A stretch of DNA of 64,000 nucleotides, taken from contig NZ_CP078067.1 in NCBI RefSeq assembly GCF_019195395.1, forward strand, positions 372,001-436,000. Direction: 5' to 3'. This DNA is from Kaistella faecalis (GTDB taxonomy: Bacteria; Bacteroidota; Bacteroidia; Flavobacteriales; Weeksellaceae). Numbering within the stretch: the first letter of the stretch is position 1; every line of letters starts with the position of its first letter. This document shows, piece after piece, positions 16,592-25,796 of this stretch. The notes under the pieces were generated by a model, which was not told the origin of the DNA, made no database searches, and worked only from the letters and a program-made list of their open reading frames with translations. Position numbers and translations under genes: made by a program.

Positions 16592-17434
16592 CTATTTTTT
16601 CTTGGAGAATAAAGCCTGAACTTCTGCGGCAGAAAGTGCTGAAGAGTACATTCTAAACTGGTCAATGCCTCCTGTATATGAATTTTTTAACCAGTCATCG
16701 CCATTATTGGCTATCTGTTCAGCAGTAAATTCCTGCGGACCTGCACCAATTTTTAATCCGGTGATTTTCGCAGGCTCCAAAACAACGTTTCCATGATTAG
16801 TCCATTCAGATTTGAACGCATGTGGCTGCCCGTCAACATACAGTGTCATAGTAGACGTAGTGCCGTCGTAAACGAAAGCTAGATGGTGCCACTGACCGTT
16901 GTAAATACCTAACGGACTGTTTCCCCCAACCCATTCAAACCATTTTTCGCCGGTTTTATCTTTTACAAAGAATTTAAGAATCGGTGTGGCTACAGAACCT
17001 TCTGTAAGTAAAAACATAGAACCACCTGACCAGTGGTAATCAGTAACGGCTGGCATACTGAAGATGTGATCTGTTTTCATCTCGCTTTTCTTCGTCCAAA
17101 CTGATACCGTGAAGCTTCCTGCAGTTTGTGCAAAATCGTTTGCACTGGTATACTTAATGTATTTGTATTTCGCGCCTTGCACTGCTTTCGCAGACGCGCC
17201 ATCTATTGAGGCTAAAGGATTGTCCGACGGGAATTTTGCGCGGATGCTATCCACAGCGTTCATTAAAGGATTGGTAGAAGTACCGTCGAATGCAACATAA
17301 AATTTCAGCGGACCCCCAGGCTGACTTGCGTCTTTCGGAAAGCTTTCAAGTTCGGGGCGGTCCAAATCCTGACACGAAAACGCAAACAGCGCAAAGGTGC
17401 AGATACTTATAATATTGAGGATTTTATTTTTCAT
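16592..17434 (-). CDS. LamG-like surface lipoprotein, probable glycan-binding protein of the PUL
   Basis: 280 residues. I take the start as the ATG at 17434, giving a lipoprotein signal MKNKILNIIS...FSC with the cysteine at 21; an upstream in-frame start would overlap susD and spoil the signal. From about 70 to the end is a concanavalin/LamG jelly roll: SFTVSVWTK, GQWHHLAFVYDGTTSTMTLYVDG and the ending GGIDQFRMYSSALSAAEVQALF are textbook. It sits directly behind susD, where surface glycan-binding proteins usually lie, and has no catalytic motif. The ligand, beta-1,2-glucan, is inferred from context. Confidence 0.8.
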   Translation of the reverse strand: MKNKILNIISICTFALFAFSCQDLDRPELESFPKDASQPGGPLKFYVAFDGTSTNPLMNAVDSIRAKFPSDNPLASIDGASAKAVQGAKYKYIKYTSANDFAQTAGSFTVSVWTKKSEMKTDHIFSMPAVTDYHWSGGSMFLLTEGSVATPILKFFVKDKTGEKWFEWVGGNSPLGIYNGQWHHLAFVYDGTTSTMTLYVDGQPHAFKSEWTNHGNVVLEPAKITGLKIGAGPQEFTAEQIANNGDDWLKNSYTGGIDQFRMYSSALSAAEVQALFSKKK

Positions 17435-17444
17435 GAGTAAAAAA

Positions 17445-18923
17445 TTAATAATTAGGATTCTGAACAAGCACTCCCTGTGCTTTGTCTATCGCTTCCTGCG
17501 GGATAGGGAAATACATATTTCTTGATGTATAACCAAACGGCGCAAGAACGGTAATTGCATCACCCCAACGAACCAAATCGTAAAACCTTTCTGATTCCAT
17601 AGCAAATTCTATGCGTCTTTCATGTTTAACAGCATCACGCAATGTCCCCTGATTAAGTGCGGTAGTAGCAGGCAAACCTGCTCTTGTTCTAATCATGTTT
17701 ACATAGGTAGTCGCTGTGCCGATTTGGCCAAGTTCATTTGCAGCCTCCGCAGCCATCAACAAAACATCTGCATAACGAATGAGCTTAATGTCTTCCCAGT
17801 GATTTTTGTTTTCAGCATACTGCGTTCTTTCAGCGGGTAAAGTGTAGGCTTTGCCATTCCAATATTTTTGTGCCAATGGTGGTGAATCAGGTACGACAAG
17901 ATTAGGTGTATCGTAGATATCAGGGCCCCCAGAGAACAAAATTGTTGTTTTCTTACGCTTGTCGCCTGCTTCATATGCTGCTACCAAACCTTCGGAAGGA
18001 ACGTTGAATCCCCAGCCAAGATCCCAGGTACCAGAACCACGCACACCCTGACTTTCATAATAGTTGTTCGTGTATTTAGTGGGAAAATCGTATGTTTTCT
18101 GAACTTCGAAGATCGACTCTGAAGAATTGTTTCCCGCTTTTGTAAACTCGGCGTCGTAAGACGGATTTAAAGAATATACTCCAGAATTGATAACTGCCAT
18201 TGAATGCTCCAGCGCCTTTGGCCAATTTTTCTGGATTAAGTACAGCTTTGCAAGAATTGCATTCGCAACACCTTTAGTTACACGGCCACGGTAGGCAGCC
18301 GGCCATTCAACAGGAAGATCAACAAGCGCCGCTGTAAGATCGCTGATAATCTGCGCATCTACCTCTGCAACCGTATTTTTCGGAGCAATTTCGTCAGCTG
18401 GAACATCGATTGCTTTGAGGTTAACCGGTACCTCACCGAAATCCCGGCGTAGCTGGAAAAAGCAGTAGGCCCGAATCGCTTTAGCTTCAGCAATATTAAC
18501 CAGAGTACCTGGCACCGTACTGTTACTCGCCTGGGCATTAATTATCAACTCATTTGCGTCATAAATAATTTTGTAAGGACCATTCCACGCGTTTTTGATA
18601 TGCCCGTTTGTGGCAACATAGCCAAAGTTATTAAAGACATTTCCATCTGCTGAAGCATCTGCAGCGGTACTTCCTTTTTCGTTATCGTCCGCGCGAATGC
18701 TGTGGGTCCATAAATAGGAGAAATCACTCATCCCGCTTTGGGTTCGAAGACCCGCATATAGCCCGAAAGCACTAGCTTCGAATCCCCCAACCGGCACTTC
18801 ACCGCTAGTTGGACGTCCTTCCGGACGCAAATCCAGCCAGTCTTCGCCGCAGCTCTGAAAAGAAAAACTTGCGACTGACAGCGCACTAAACATGAGCAGG
18901 TTTTTAACTGATATTATTTTCAT
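17445..18923 (-). CDS. susD: SusD/RagB family outer-membrane lipoprotein
   Basis: 492 residues. A lipoprotein signal ends FQSC at 22-25, followed by GEDWLDLRPEG, the usual start of SusD proteins. The TPR-like helical body contains AKAIRAYCFFQLRRDFGEVPV and LAKLYLIQKNWPKAL; the C-terminal part has the family-typical HERRIEFAMESERFYDLVRWG and ends YFPIPQEAID...NPNY. It forms the lid over the SusC transporter and captures oligosaccharides at the cell surface. It lies 12 bases downstream of susC and 10 bases before the LamG gene. The symbol is by family; substrate is predicted, not shown. Confidence 0.95.
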   Translation of the reverse strand: MKIISVKNLLMFSALSVASFSFQSCGEDWLDLRPEGRPTSGEVPVGGFEASAFGLYAGLRTQSGMSDFSYLWTHSIRADDNEKGSTAADASADGNVFNNFGYVATNGHIKNAWNGPYKIIYDANELIINAQASNSTVPGTLVNIAEAKAIRAYCFFQLRRDFGEVPVNLKAIDVPADEIAPKNTVAEVDAQIISDLTAALVDLPVEWPAAYRGRVTKGVANAILAKLYLIQKNWPKALEHSMAVINSGVYSLNPSYDAEFTKAGNNSSESIFEVQKTYDFPTKYTNNYYESQGVRGSGTWDLGWGFNVPSEGLVAAYEAGDKRKKTTILFSGGPDIYDTPNLVVPDSPPLAQKYWNGKAYTLPAERTQYAENKNHWEDIKLIRYADVLLMAAEAANELGQIGTATTYVNMIRTRAGLPATTALNQGTLRDAVKHERRIEFAMESERFYDLVRWGDAITVLAPFGYTSRNMYFPIPQEAIDKAQGVLVQNPNY

Positions 18924-18935
18924 TTTATTTATTTT

Positions 18936-21758
18936 TTAGAAAGTTGCATTTATACCAAAAGAAGCAATTCGTGGGTTAGGATAACCTCCAGCATTTATCC
19001 CAAACGAAGTAGCGTTACCGCCGGCTTCAGGGGTGAATCCGTTCACATGATCCCATGTTTTAAGGTTCTGAACATTGATGTATACTTTAAGCGCTTCTAA
19101 ACTGATTCCTTCCAGGAAGTTTTTATTGAAACTATAACCCATCTGAACATTACGGATTCTGAAGAAACTTCCGTCCTCAATCATGTAGCTGGAAATCTCA
19201 CGGTTGTACCCTGTTGCTGTGTAACTGCGTGGCTCCCAGTTTGATGTTCCCGGTCCCGTCCAACGGTCCATACGTTCTTCACGATAATTGAAAGGTGCAA
19301 ATGAGTTCCCATTTCCCCAGCCTCTATAAACTTCATTACCATAAACTCCGTAAAAATCAGCATCAATAAAGAAACCTTTGTAATTGGTCCCAAGCGAAAA
19401 TCCGTAGGTAAAGTCAGGCGTAGGATCACCGATCATCGTCCGGTCATCAGCTGTAATCTTGCCATCACCATTTACATCACGATATTTAAAATCTCCAGGA
19501 GCTACATCGCCAATAGTTGAGGATGGACTTCCTAAAATATCAGCATACGATTGGTAAAGGCCATCTACGACATAACCATAGAAAGCGCCGATTGGCAAGC
19601 CCGGTTGGTAGGTTGAAGGTCCGAAGTAAAACTTATCACCCTGATTTAACGTTTCCAAAACATTTGTTTTAGTTGTTGATAAATTTCCACTTGCATACCA
19701 CGTCAAATCTTCGCTAATACGGTCGCGCCAAGATGCTGTAAATTCATATCCCTTCGCTTCAATCTTACCTGCATTCATGAAAATACTTGGAGTGGAATTG
19801 ACTAGGGTGAGCAGATCTTCGGTCCGTTTGTAATAATGAACGGCTTCCAATGAAAGCTTTTTGTTGAACCATTGAGATTCAAAACCAAATTCATACGATT
19901 TTAAATGTTCCCATTTCAGATCTTCAGTTTCTTCAAATTCCTTTTCGAAGGCAGGATAAAGATTTCCGTTAAAAACTCCAGTTCCTCCAGGCACAAATCC
20001 TGAATATCCGAAATAATTGTTGGATGTGTTCTGATTTCCTAAATCACCGTAAGAACCTTTAAGCTTTAAATAATTAAGTATGGTAAGGTCTTTCATAAAC
20101 TCTTCACGAGTAATTTCCCACGCTGCTCCTACAGACCAAAACTGGTTAAAGCGGTAACCCGGTGAAAGTACTGACGAGCCATCGGAACGAACTGACGCGT
20201 TCAGCATATACTTTCCGTCATAATTATAAAGCACCCGTCCGAGGTAAGAAACTTGTCTTTTTTTACTTTGTCCAGTACCTACTGTTCTTGTGGTAACATC
20301 CCCGAAATCGTTATTCAAATACCAGAAACGCGGATCGTTCGGAATCTGCCCTAATGGATTCGATAAACTGCTTCGAACGCTGCCATTCATACCGGAATAT
20401 TCCTGTGAAATTGTTTCAAAACCAACCAAGGCGGTTAGATCGTGCAAGCCAAATTTGTTTCTATAAGTAAGCAACTGATTTTGCTGGAAAAACAGCGTAC
20501 GGTTTTCAAACTGATTTACCGACGTCAGCAGCTGTCCTGAATAAGGCGCGATGGTATTGGTCTCAGGAATATAAACATCAAAAACAGGACTGTAACCTCT
20601 TCCATAATTGCTTCGGTAATTCACAAAATAATTAGACCTGAAAGTAAAATTTCTCAGGAAGTCAAATTCCAAATATGCATTTGGATTGAATTGAATATCT
20701 TTATTGAGTTGCGTAAAACGTGTAGCTTCAATAGCAGCTAATGGATTCCCAATTTGGGCAGCACCAATTTGCTGAGGCAAGGAGTTGTAATAGCCAAAAT
20801 AATCTCCCGCAATCATGTTAAGCGGTGTTACTACAGGAGTTGCGTTCAACGCTGACCCAAAACTTCTGCCCTGTGGAAGTTTGCTATACGATCCGGTCAT
20901 TCCGAATCCAGCTCTAATCTTATCAGTTATTTTTAGATCATCATTGAATTTGAATGTAAGTCTGGAGTATTTCTCATATTTAATGGAACCCTCTTCGTCA
21001 TGGTATCCGAATGAAAAACTAACACGGTTTTTGTCAGTGCCGTTGGAAATTGTAACGTTGTGCTGATTAATAACTCCGCCCTTCTGTGCGATTTCATCAA
21101 TCCAGTTTGTATTCGCGTTAAAAAGACTGAAATCGTACGGCTGCAATCCCTGATTCAAAAGGTCTTCATTATAAAGTGTACGAAACTGATCACCGTTAGT
21201 TAGGTTCGGACGGTTGTCGAAAGATTTCACACCTAGTGAAGACGTAAGCGTTACGCTGGTACGTCCTGAACGTCCTCTTTTGGTCGTCACGATGATGGCT
21301 CCATTTGCGCCACGGTTACCGAAGATTGCTAGCGAAGACGGATCTTTAAGCACTTCAATGGATTCAATGTCCGCTGGATTCACAAAATCGATATTGTCAG
21401 CAAATACACCATCGACGATATAAACCGGCTGTGTGGCACCAATCGTAACCGTTCCTCGGATTCTTACGTCTGCCTGCGACCCTGGCTGTCCCGAATTTAC
21501 AATCGAAAGTCCCGCTACCTGTCCTTGAAGTGAGTTCACTGGGTTAGAAGCGGGTTTATCACTAACTTCTGCGCCGTCAACCTTTGCAATTGAGCCTGTG
21601 AGATCACGTTTTTTTGCTGTACCATAACCAATCATCACCACCTCTTCAATTTTCTGTTCCTTCACCACGGTATCCCGCGGAACTTCCTGTGCATTTACAT
21701 TCATGCCGAAGTAAAATACTGCGATTAGGCAAGGAAATTTTAAATTACTGTGTTTCAT
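18936..21758 (-). CDS. susC: SusC/RagA family TonB-dependent transporter
   Basis: 940 residues from the ATG at 21758; the in-frame alternative start at 21797 would add a non-signal extension and is rejected. A signal peptide (about 1-23, ending VNAQ) is followed at once by KIEEVVMIGYGTAKKRDLTGSI, a TonB-box/plug transition, then the plug with VRIRGT and VYIVDGVFAD, and a 22-strand barrel ending in an aromatic residue. The N-terminal carboxypeptidase-regulatory-like domain common in SusC proteins is absent. It imports oligosaccharides across the outer membrane using TonB energy. First gene of the PUL; no regulator gene is adjacent. Confidence 0.95.
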   Translation of the reverse strand: MKHSNLKFPCLIAVFYFGMNVNAQEVPRDTVVKEQKIEEVVMIGYGTAKKRDLTGSIAKVDGAEVSDKPASNPVNSLQGQVAGLSIVNSGQPGSQADVRIRGTVTIGATQPVYIVDGVFADNIDFVNPADIESIEVLKDPSSLAIFGNRGANGAIIVTTKRGRSGRTSVTLTSSLGVKSFDNRPNLTNGDQFRTLYNEDLLNQGLQPYDFSLFNANTNWIDEIAQKGGVINQHNVTISNGTDKNRVSFSFGYHDEEGSIKYEKYSRLTFKFNDDLKITDKIRAGFGMTGSYSKLPQGRSFGSALNATPVVTPLNMIAGDYFGYYNSLPQQIGAAQIGNPLAAIEATRFTQLNKDIQFNPNAYLEFDFLRNFTFRSNYFVNYRSNYGRGYSPVFDVYIPETNTIAPYSGQLLTSVNQFENRTLFFQQNQLLTYRNKFGLHDLTALVGFETISQEYSGMNGSVRSSLSNPLGQIPNDPRFWYLNNDFGDVTTRTVGTGQSKKRQVSYLGRVLYNYDGKYMLNASVRSDGSSVLSPGYRFNQFWSVGAAWEITREEFMKDLTILNYLKLKGSYGDLGNQNTSNNYFGYSGFVPGGTGVFNGNLYPAFEKEFEETEDLKWEHLKSYEFGFESQWFNKKLSLEAVHYYKRTEDLLTLVNSTPSIFMNAGKIEAKGYEFTASWRDRISEDLTWYASGNLSTTKTNVLETLNQGDKFYFGPSTYQPGLPIGAFYGYVVDGLYQSYADILGSPSSTIGDVAPGDFKYRDVNGDGKITADDRTMIGDPTPDFTYGFSLGTNYKGFFIDADFYGVYGNEVYRGWGNGNSFAPFNYREERMDRWTGPGTSNWEPRSYTATGYNREISSYMIEDGSFFRIRNVQMGYSFNKNFLEGISLEALKVYINVQNLKTWDHVNGFTPEAGGNATSFGINAGGYPNPRIASFGINATF

Positions 21759-21820
21759 ATAGTATTTTTTGTTTTGTAATTTTTGTAGGAAAGTCAATCC
21801 TGTAAGCGTTTTTATTATCT

Positions 21821-21828
21821 CAAAGTTA
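21821..21828 (-). promoter_or_regulatory. -7 promoter element of the glucan PUL
   Basis: CAAAGTTA reads TAACTTTG on the minus strand, an exact match, about 62 bases before the susC ATG. It would give a leader of about 55 bases, longer than most in this window. No -33 TTTG at normal spacing was found, as expected if an activator is needed. Confidence 0.5.
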
Positions 21829-21880
21829 GAAAATATATTTCAACTTTGTTATTCTTTTCATAATATTTTACTACTATTGT

Positions 21881-21888
21881 TAAATTTG
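21881..21888 (+). promoter_or_regulatory. -7 promoter element for the DUF4197 gene
   Basis: TAAATTTG, an exact match, 70 bases upstream of the ATG at 21959 and divergent from the PUL promoter. Confidence 0.45.
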
Positions 21889-21958
21889 GTTAATAAGATC
21901 TCATATATTTATTTGGCTTAATATTTGAGAATGAAGCACTAATCTTAATATTCATATC

Positions 21959-22642
21959 ATGAAAAGAAATACTATTCTAGTTGCAACAATGGCCGTTGCA
22001 ACTTTAGGAACTACAACACAATCATGTCTTGCCCTGGCAACATCGAGCGTAGGATTGGCTGTCCTTAAACAAATTCTTCTAGGCGGCATTACAAAAGGTC
22101 TGAATATCTTCAGCGATAAAGACAGTTTCATGGCCAACCAACTTATAGATGCTGCACTGCCTCAACAGTTGAGAGACCTTAACAATACTTTACAGAAACT
22201 TGGGCTGAACAGTCTCGTCGAGAAAGAAAAACAATATATAGCCCAGGCAGCAGCCTTTACCGTAGAAACATCGCGCCCCATTTTGGTAAACGCCGTGAAC
22301 AGCCTTACCGCAGAGGACGCAGCCAGAATAGTTCAGGGAGGAAGTGGTGCTGCTACCCAAATCCTGAAAGAAAGAACGTCGGAACAGCTTATGGCTGCGA
22401 TTGCTCCTAAAGTAGACGCCAAATTGAATGAATTCGGATTAGTGAGCTCCCTGAATTCTGCCCTGCAAGGCTCTAATATTTTAGGATCAATTCTGGGAAC
22501 TCAAAGCTCTACAAATTCTTTGACAGGCGGTCTCAGCAGATTCGCATCCCAACAAATGGTAAACGGACTGTTCAACATTATCCAAAGCCACGAGCAGCAA
22601 AATGCCTCTACGATCATGAACTCGCTGAATGGCACTAAATAA
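21959..22642 (+). CDS. DUF4197 domain lipoprotein
   Basis: 227 residues. A lipoprotein signal ends QSC at 21-23. The central part matches DUF4197: an all-helical stretch with FTVETSRPILVNAVNSLTAEDAARIVQGG and an SGAATQILKERTSEQL block, where family members have an AAT-x-Y-F-R-x-x-T-like motif. The C-terminal 50 residues are Ser/Asn/Gln-rich. The family is periplasmic or outer-membrane attached and has no known function. It is divergent from the PUL and not obviously related to it; it has its own terminator. Confidence 0.75.
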   Translation: MKRNTILVATMAVATLGTTTQSCLALATSSVGLAVLKQILLGGITKGLNIFSDKDSFMANQLIDAALPQQLRDLNNTLQKLGLNSLVEKEKQYIAQAAAFTVETSRPILVNAVNSLTAEDAARIVQGGSGAATQILKERTSEQLMAAIAPKVDAKLNEFGLVSSLNSALQGSNILGSILGTQSSTNSLTGGLSRFASQQMVNGLFNIIQSHEQQNASTIMNSLNGTK

Positions 22643-22662
22643 AGAAATAATCCTTAATTTTG

Positions 22663-22690
22663 AATTCCGGTTTGTCCGGAATTTTTTTTA
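22663..22690 (+). terminator. Terminator after the DUF4197 gene
   Basis: AATTCCGG (22663-22670) and CCGGAATT (22676-22683) form a perfect stem with a T-run. Confidence 0.85.
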
Positions 22691-22707
22691 ACTAAAAACT
22701 CACTGAA

Positions 22708-23016
22708 ATGATTAATATAGTCGATAATCAGGAAAACTTAAATCCTGAAGAATTTTACGCTTCACTAAAAGAAAAACTCGAGGCCACCCACGATTTCCCG
22801 GAAGACTATCTTTTTAAGTTTATTATCACGAATGAGGAATCCAAGCATACCGAAATTTACAGGGTTTTCGATAATATTAAATTTACATTGACCACAAAAG
22901 AAAGTAAGAACGGGAAGTACACGTCTTTAAATATGAATGCCTTCGTGATGGATGCGGATCAGGTAATTAATATTTATAAAGAAGTAGGAAAAATACCGGG
23001 CGTTATGATGCTTTAA
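22708..23016 (+). CDS. DUF493 (YbeD-like) family protein
   Basis: 102 residues, cytoplasmic. The layout fits DUF493: an N-terminal helix with EEFYASLKEKLE, then DFPEDYLFKFII, a TTKESKNGKYTSLNMNAFV strand pair and the ending QVINIYKEVGKIPGVMML, parallel to the ACT-like fold of E. coli YbeD. No enzymatic role is known for the family; a small-molecule sensing or regulatory role is conjecture. It is seven bases upstream of the next gene and likely co-transcribed with it. Confidence 0.7.
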   Translation: MINIVDNQENLNPEEFYASLKEKLEATHDFPEDYLFKFIITNEESKHTEIYRVFDNIKFTLTTKESKNGKYTSLNMNAFVMDADQVINIYKEVGKIPGVMML

Positions 23017-23022
23017 AAAAAG

Positions 23023-23919
23023 ATGAATATTTTAATTACCGGTGGAACCGGACTTATCGGGAAATCTTTGGTTAGAAAACTCAAGGACAGAAATCATAAT
23101 GTAAGACTCTTGACAAGGCAGAAAACTGATAAATCTGAAGAGTTTTACTGGAATATTACCGAAAAATTCATCGACCCAAAAGCTTTCGAAAATCTTGACT
23201 GTATTATTCATCTCGCCGGTGCAAATATCAGCCAGAAATGGACTGAGGATTATAAAAAAGAACTGTTTTCGAGCCGGATTGATACCGCGAATCTTTTGAA
23301 AGAATATTGCGTAAAGCATAATGTGCATCTGAAATCATTTATTTCGGCATCTGGAATTAATTACTACGGAACCTTCACCTCAGATAAGCTTCTGAAAGAG
23401 AATGACGGAATTATTCAAAACGATTTTCTCGCGAAACTCTGTGAAGACTGGGAAGAGGCGGCCGATAATTTTTCGGATTTGGCTGACAGGGTTGTATGCT
23501 TAAGAACCGCGATGGTTCTGGCAAAAAATGGCGGAGCATTTCCCATGCTGAAGAAAACAGTTGATTTCAATATCGGTTCAGCAGTTGGATCGGGGAAACA
23601 ATGGATGAACTGGATTCACATTGACGACCTCATTAATATGTACATTTTTGCAGTGGAAAACAGTGATATGAATGAAAAATTCAATGCAGTTGCAGATTCC
23701 GCTCCAAATAATAAGCAATTCATGAAATCACTTGCCACAATTTCAAGCAAATTTTTTCTGCCGATAAACGTGCCGGCTTTTATTATTAGAACAGTTTTCG
23801 GAGAAATGAGTTCTATCATTTTGGAAGGTACGAGAGCCAGTAATGAAAAAATCAAATCTCTGGGATTTGATTTTAAATTTTCAACACCTGAAGCGGCATT
23901 TATGGATTTGAGAAAATAG
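23023..23919 (+). CDS. TIGR01777 family SDR-like oxidoreductase/epimerase
   Basis: 298 residues. The N-terminus has the dinucleotide motif TGGTGLIG (7-14), and the early DCIIHLAGANIS and RWT-like KWTEDYKKELFSSRIDTA blocks are typical of the TIGR01777 / YfcH / SDR39U1 group. SASGINYYG carries the catalytic serine/tyrosine region and the C-terminal 50 residues match DUF1731. A substrate is not known for this family, although cell division and envelope links have been proposed for relatives. Convergent with the arsC-like gene, six bases apart. Confidence 0.87.
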   Translation: MNILITGGTGLIGKSLVRKLKDRNHNVRLLTRQKTDKSEEFYWNITEKFIDPKAFENLDCIIHLAGANISQKWTEDYKKELFSSRIDTANLLKEYCVKHNVHLKSFISASGINYYGTFTSDKLLKENDGIIQNDFLAKLCEDWEEAADNFSDLADRVVCLRTAMVLAKNGGAFPMLKKTVDFNIGSAVGSGKQWMNWIHIDDLINMYIFAVENSDMNEKFNAVADSAPNNKQFMKSLATISSKFFLPINVPAFIIRTVFGEMSSIILEGTRASNEKIKSLGFDFKFSTPEAAFMDLRK

Positions 23920-23925
23920 TCTGAA

Positions 23926-24273
23926 TTATTTTTCAATAAAAAACCTCACATTTTCAATTGGTCTTCCGACCATTGCTACCGGGCCTTTTATCAGGATTGG
24001 TCTTTGGATTAAAGAAGGGTTTTCAGTGAGAATTTTAATCCATTCTTCGTCAGAATATTCTTTTCCGGCGAATTTTTCCTGGTAGAGTCTGTCATTTTTT
24101 CTGATCAGTCCCTGAACGTCTGTATTCAGTTTTTTGAGAAGCGTTGTAAGCTCCATTTCTGTCAGCGGTGTTTCCATGAAATCGATGATTTCGAAGGGAA
24201 CGTTATTCTCGTCTAAATGTTCCAGAATCGCTCTGGATTTAGAACATGTATTATTATGAAGTACTTTGATCAT
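23926..24273 (-). CDS. ArsC-like arsenate reductase / glutaredoxin-fold protein
   Basis: 115 residues, thioredoxin-like fold. The active-site loop HNNTCSKSR puts the catalytic cysteine at residue 10, as in E. coli-type ArsC. The C-terminal PILIKGPVAMVGRPIENV matches the conserved RP-I-x-x-x-x-x-x-G-RP region. The plasmid-type arginine trio is only partly matched, so the enzyme may reduce arsenate with glutaredoxin or serve another thiol role (the YffB/Spx group is close). No arsenic resistance neighbours are present, so the arsenic role is uncertain. Confidence 0.78.
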   Translation of the reverse strand: MIKVLHNNTCSKSRAILEHLDENNVPFEIIDFMETPLTEMELTTLLKKLNTDVQGLIRKNDRLYQEKFAGKEYSDEEWIKILTENPSLIQRPILIKGPVAMVGRPIENVRFFIEK

Positions 24274-24338
24274 GGCGGTTGAGTTGAAGGTTTTTTTTAA
24301 TGTAAAAAGCGTTCAGCATTCATCTCATGTCCCGCGTT

Positions 24339-24953
24339 TTAGAAAAGTCCGTGCATCTGCGACTCAATTCTTTCTAAAATAAATCCGAAATCTTCAGGTC
24401 TTTCCACAAAATCCAAATCATCAACTTCGATGATCAGGAGTTTACCCTCGTTGTAGGTTGAAATCCATTTTTCGTATTTCTGATTCAGTTTCGAAAGATA
24501 TTCTATAGAAATTGTCGCTTCATAATCGCGGCCTCTTTTATAAATTTTCTTTACGAGATTCGGAACATCAGATTTCAGGTAGATCAGCAAATCCGGTGCC
24601 GAAACGAAACTCTTCATCAGGTTAAAAACCGAAGTATAATTATTGAAATCTCTGTCTGATAAAAGGTTCATGTCATACAGGTTTTCTGCGAAAATATGGG
24701 CATCTTCATAAATTGTACGGTCCTGAACAATGTTTTTACCACTTTCGCGGATCTCTTTCACCTGTCGGAAACGGCTTCCAAGAAAATAAATCTGCAGTGC
24801 GAAACTCCACTTGCTCATATCGGCATAAAAATCCTCTAAATACGGGTTGTGATCTACATCTTCAAACTGGGCATCCCAACTGTAATGTTTGGCAAGCATG
24901 TTTGTTAACGTTGTTTTTCCCGCGCCTATGTTTCCTGTAACCGCAATGTGCAT
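24339..24953 (-). CDS. Deoxynucleoside kinase (dNK family)
   Basis: 204 residues. The Walker A loop GNIGAGKTT is at residues 7-15. DRTIYEDAHIFAENL contains the D-R-S/T-x-x-x-D motif of deoxynucleoside kinases; the lid RGRDYEATISIEYL is also typical (R-x-R-x-x-E). It phosphorylates salvaged deoxynucleosides with ATP, acting in the cytoplasm. The exact substrate (dG, dA or dC) cannot be read from the sequence. It lies 61 bases after the beta-propeller gene and 65 bases before arsC and could be co-transcribed with either. Confidence 0.88.
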   Translation of the reverse strand: MHIAVTGNIGAGKTTLTNMLAKHYSWDAQFEDVDHNPYLEDFYADMSKWSFALQIYFLGSRFRQVKEIRESGKNIVQDRTIYEDAHIFAENLYDMNLLSDRDFNNYTSVFNLMKSFVSAPDLLIYLKSDVPNLVKKIYKRGRDYEATISIEYLSKLNQKYEKWISTYNEGKLLIIEVDDLDFVERPEDFGFILERIESQMHGLF

Positions 24954-25014
24954 CTGTAAAAAATTATTTGATTATGAATGAGCTGTACTGCCTGAAAATT
25001 ACCCTTTCTTTCAG

Positions 25015-25779
25015 TTAATTATTGAGCGGGTAAAGATAAAGTTTATGGTCACCGATTCCAAAATAAGCGGCTGAGTTTTTATCCACAATCTGCGAATTTA
25101 CGGCCTCGAAAATTATTCTCAGCATACGGTCCTCGAAAAGATGAACAGTATTTCTGCCGATAACGTGAATATTCCCATTTTCGCGACGCAGCCTTCTACC
25201 TTGATTAACAGGAATATTTAAAATTTTATCTCCCTTAAAATTGCAGATGAGAAGTTCATCAGCAGTCAGCAAATAAACCTGACTGTTGAAAACCAGTAAA
25301 TCATTAATATTTTCAAAATCAACATTTAAAGGATAGGAATTAATGATTCTTTCATCCCGGAAATTATACTGAATCAGGCGTTTCGTGCTTTCATCAAGCA
25401 ACCAGATTTGCTGTAAATCTTCGGCATAAACCATTTTGATAAAGCCAAATTTCTGTCGGAAATTAACCGTCTGGATTTCATTCAGATTCTGATCATAAAA
25501 TTTAAGCTCCTGAGCGTTTTCTGAAAAAGAAGGAATGCTTAGAGGATTCTGAACCGACTGAATTTTAAAGGGCAGTGTAAGCATCAGTTTTCCTTTCTGC
25601 TTGCCCAGCGAATCGTATTTTGTAAAACTGAAATCCTTGTTCCTGTAAAGATAAATGTTTCCGTAATCATCAACCAGCAAATCTTCTACACCTTTCAGTT
25701 TCAATGAATCGAAAGCTGTATTCTGCTGCGCAGACATTACGCACGTAAGGAAGAAAAAGATGAGACCAAGTGATTTCAA
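25015..25779 (-). CDS. Secreted hypothetical protein, probable beta-propeller (TTG start)
   Basis: 254 residues. I accept the TTG at 25779 as start because it gives a complete signal peptide (MKSLGLIFFFLTCVMSAQ, 18 residues) and lies 17 bases after an exact -7 box; no in-frame ATG or GTG lies between the box and the TTG. The body has repeated beta-rich units with LLVDDYGNIYLYRNKDF, LQQIWLLDESTKRLIQYN and DLLVFNSQVYLLTADELLICN, spaced about 45 residues apart, like a six-bladed or NHL-type propeller. No catalytic residues were recognised. Function unknown; periplasmic. Confidence 0.65.
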   Translation of the reverse strand: MKSLGLIFFFLTCVMSAQQNTAFDSLKLKGVEDLLVDDYGNIYLYRNKDFSFTKYDSLGKQKGKLMLTLPFKIQSVQNPLSIPSFSENAQELKFYDQNLNEIQTVNFRQKFGFIKMVYAEDLQQIWLLDESTKRLIQYNFRDERIINSYPLNVDFENINDLLVFNSQVYLLTADELLICNFKGDKILNIPVNQGRRLRRENGNIHVIGRNTVHLFEDRMLRIIFEAVNSQIVDKNSAAYFGIGDHKLYLYPLNN

Positions 25780-25796
25780 AACAACAGAATATTTAT

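Noticed and set aside
23926-24273. Arsenic-resistance operon
   Set aside because: Only an ArsC-like gene is present; there is no arsR, arsB or acr3 and its arginine pattern is partial.
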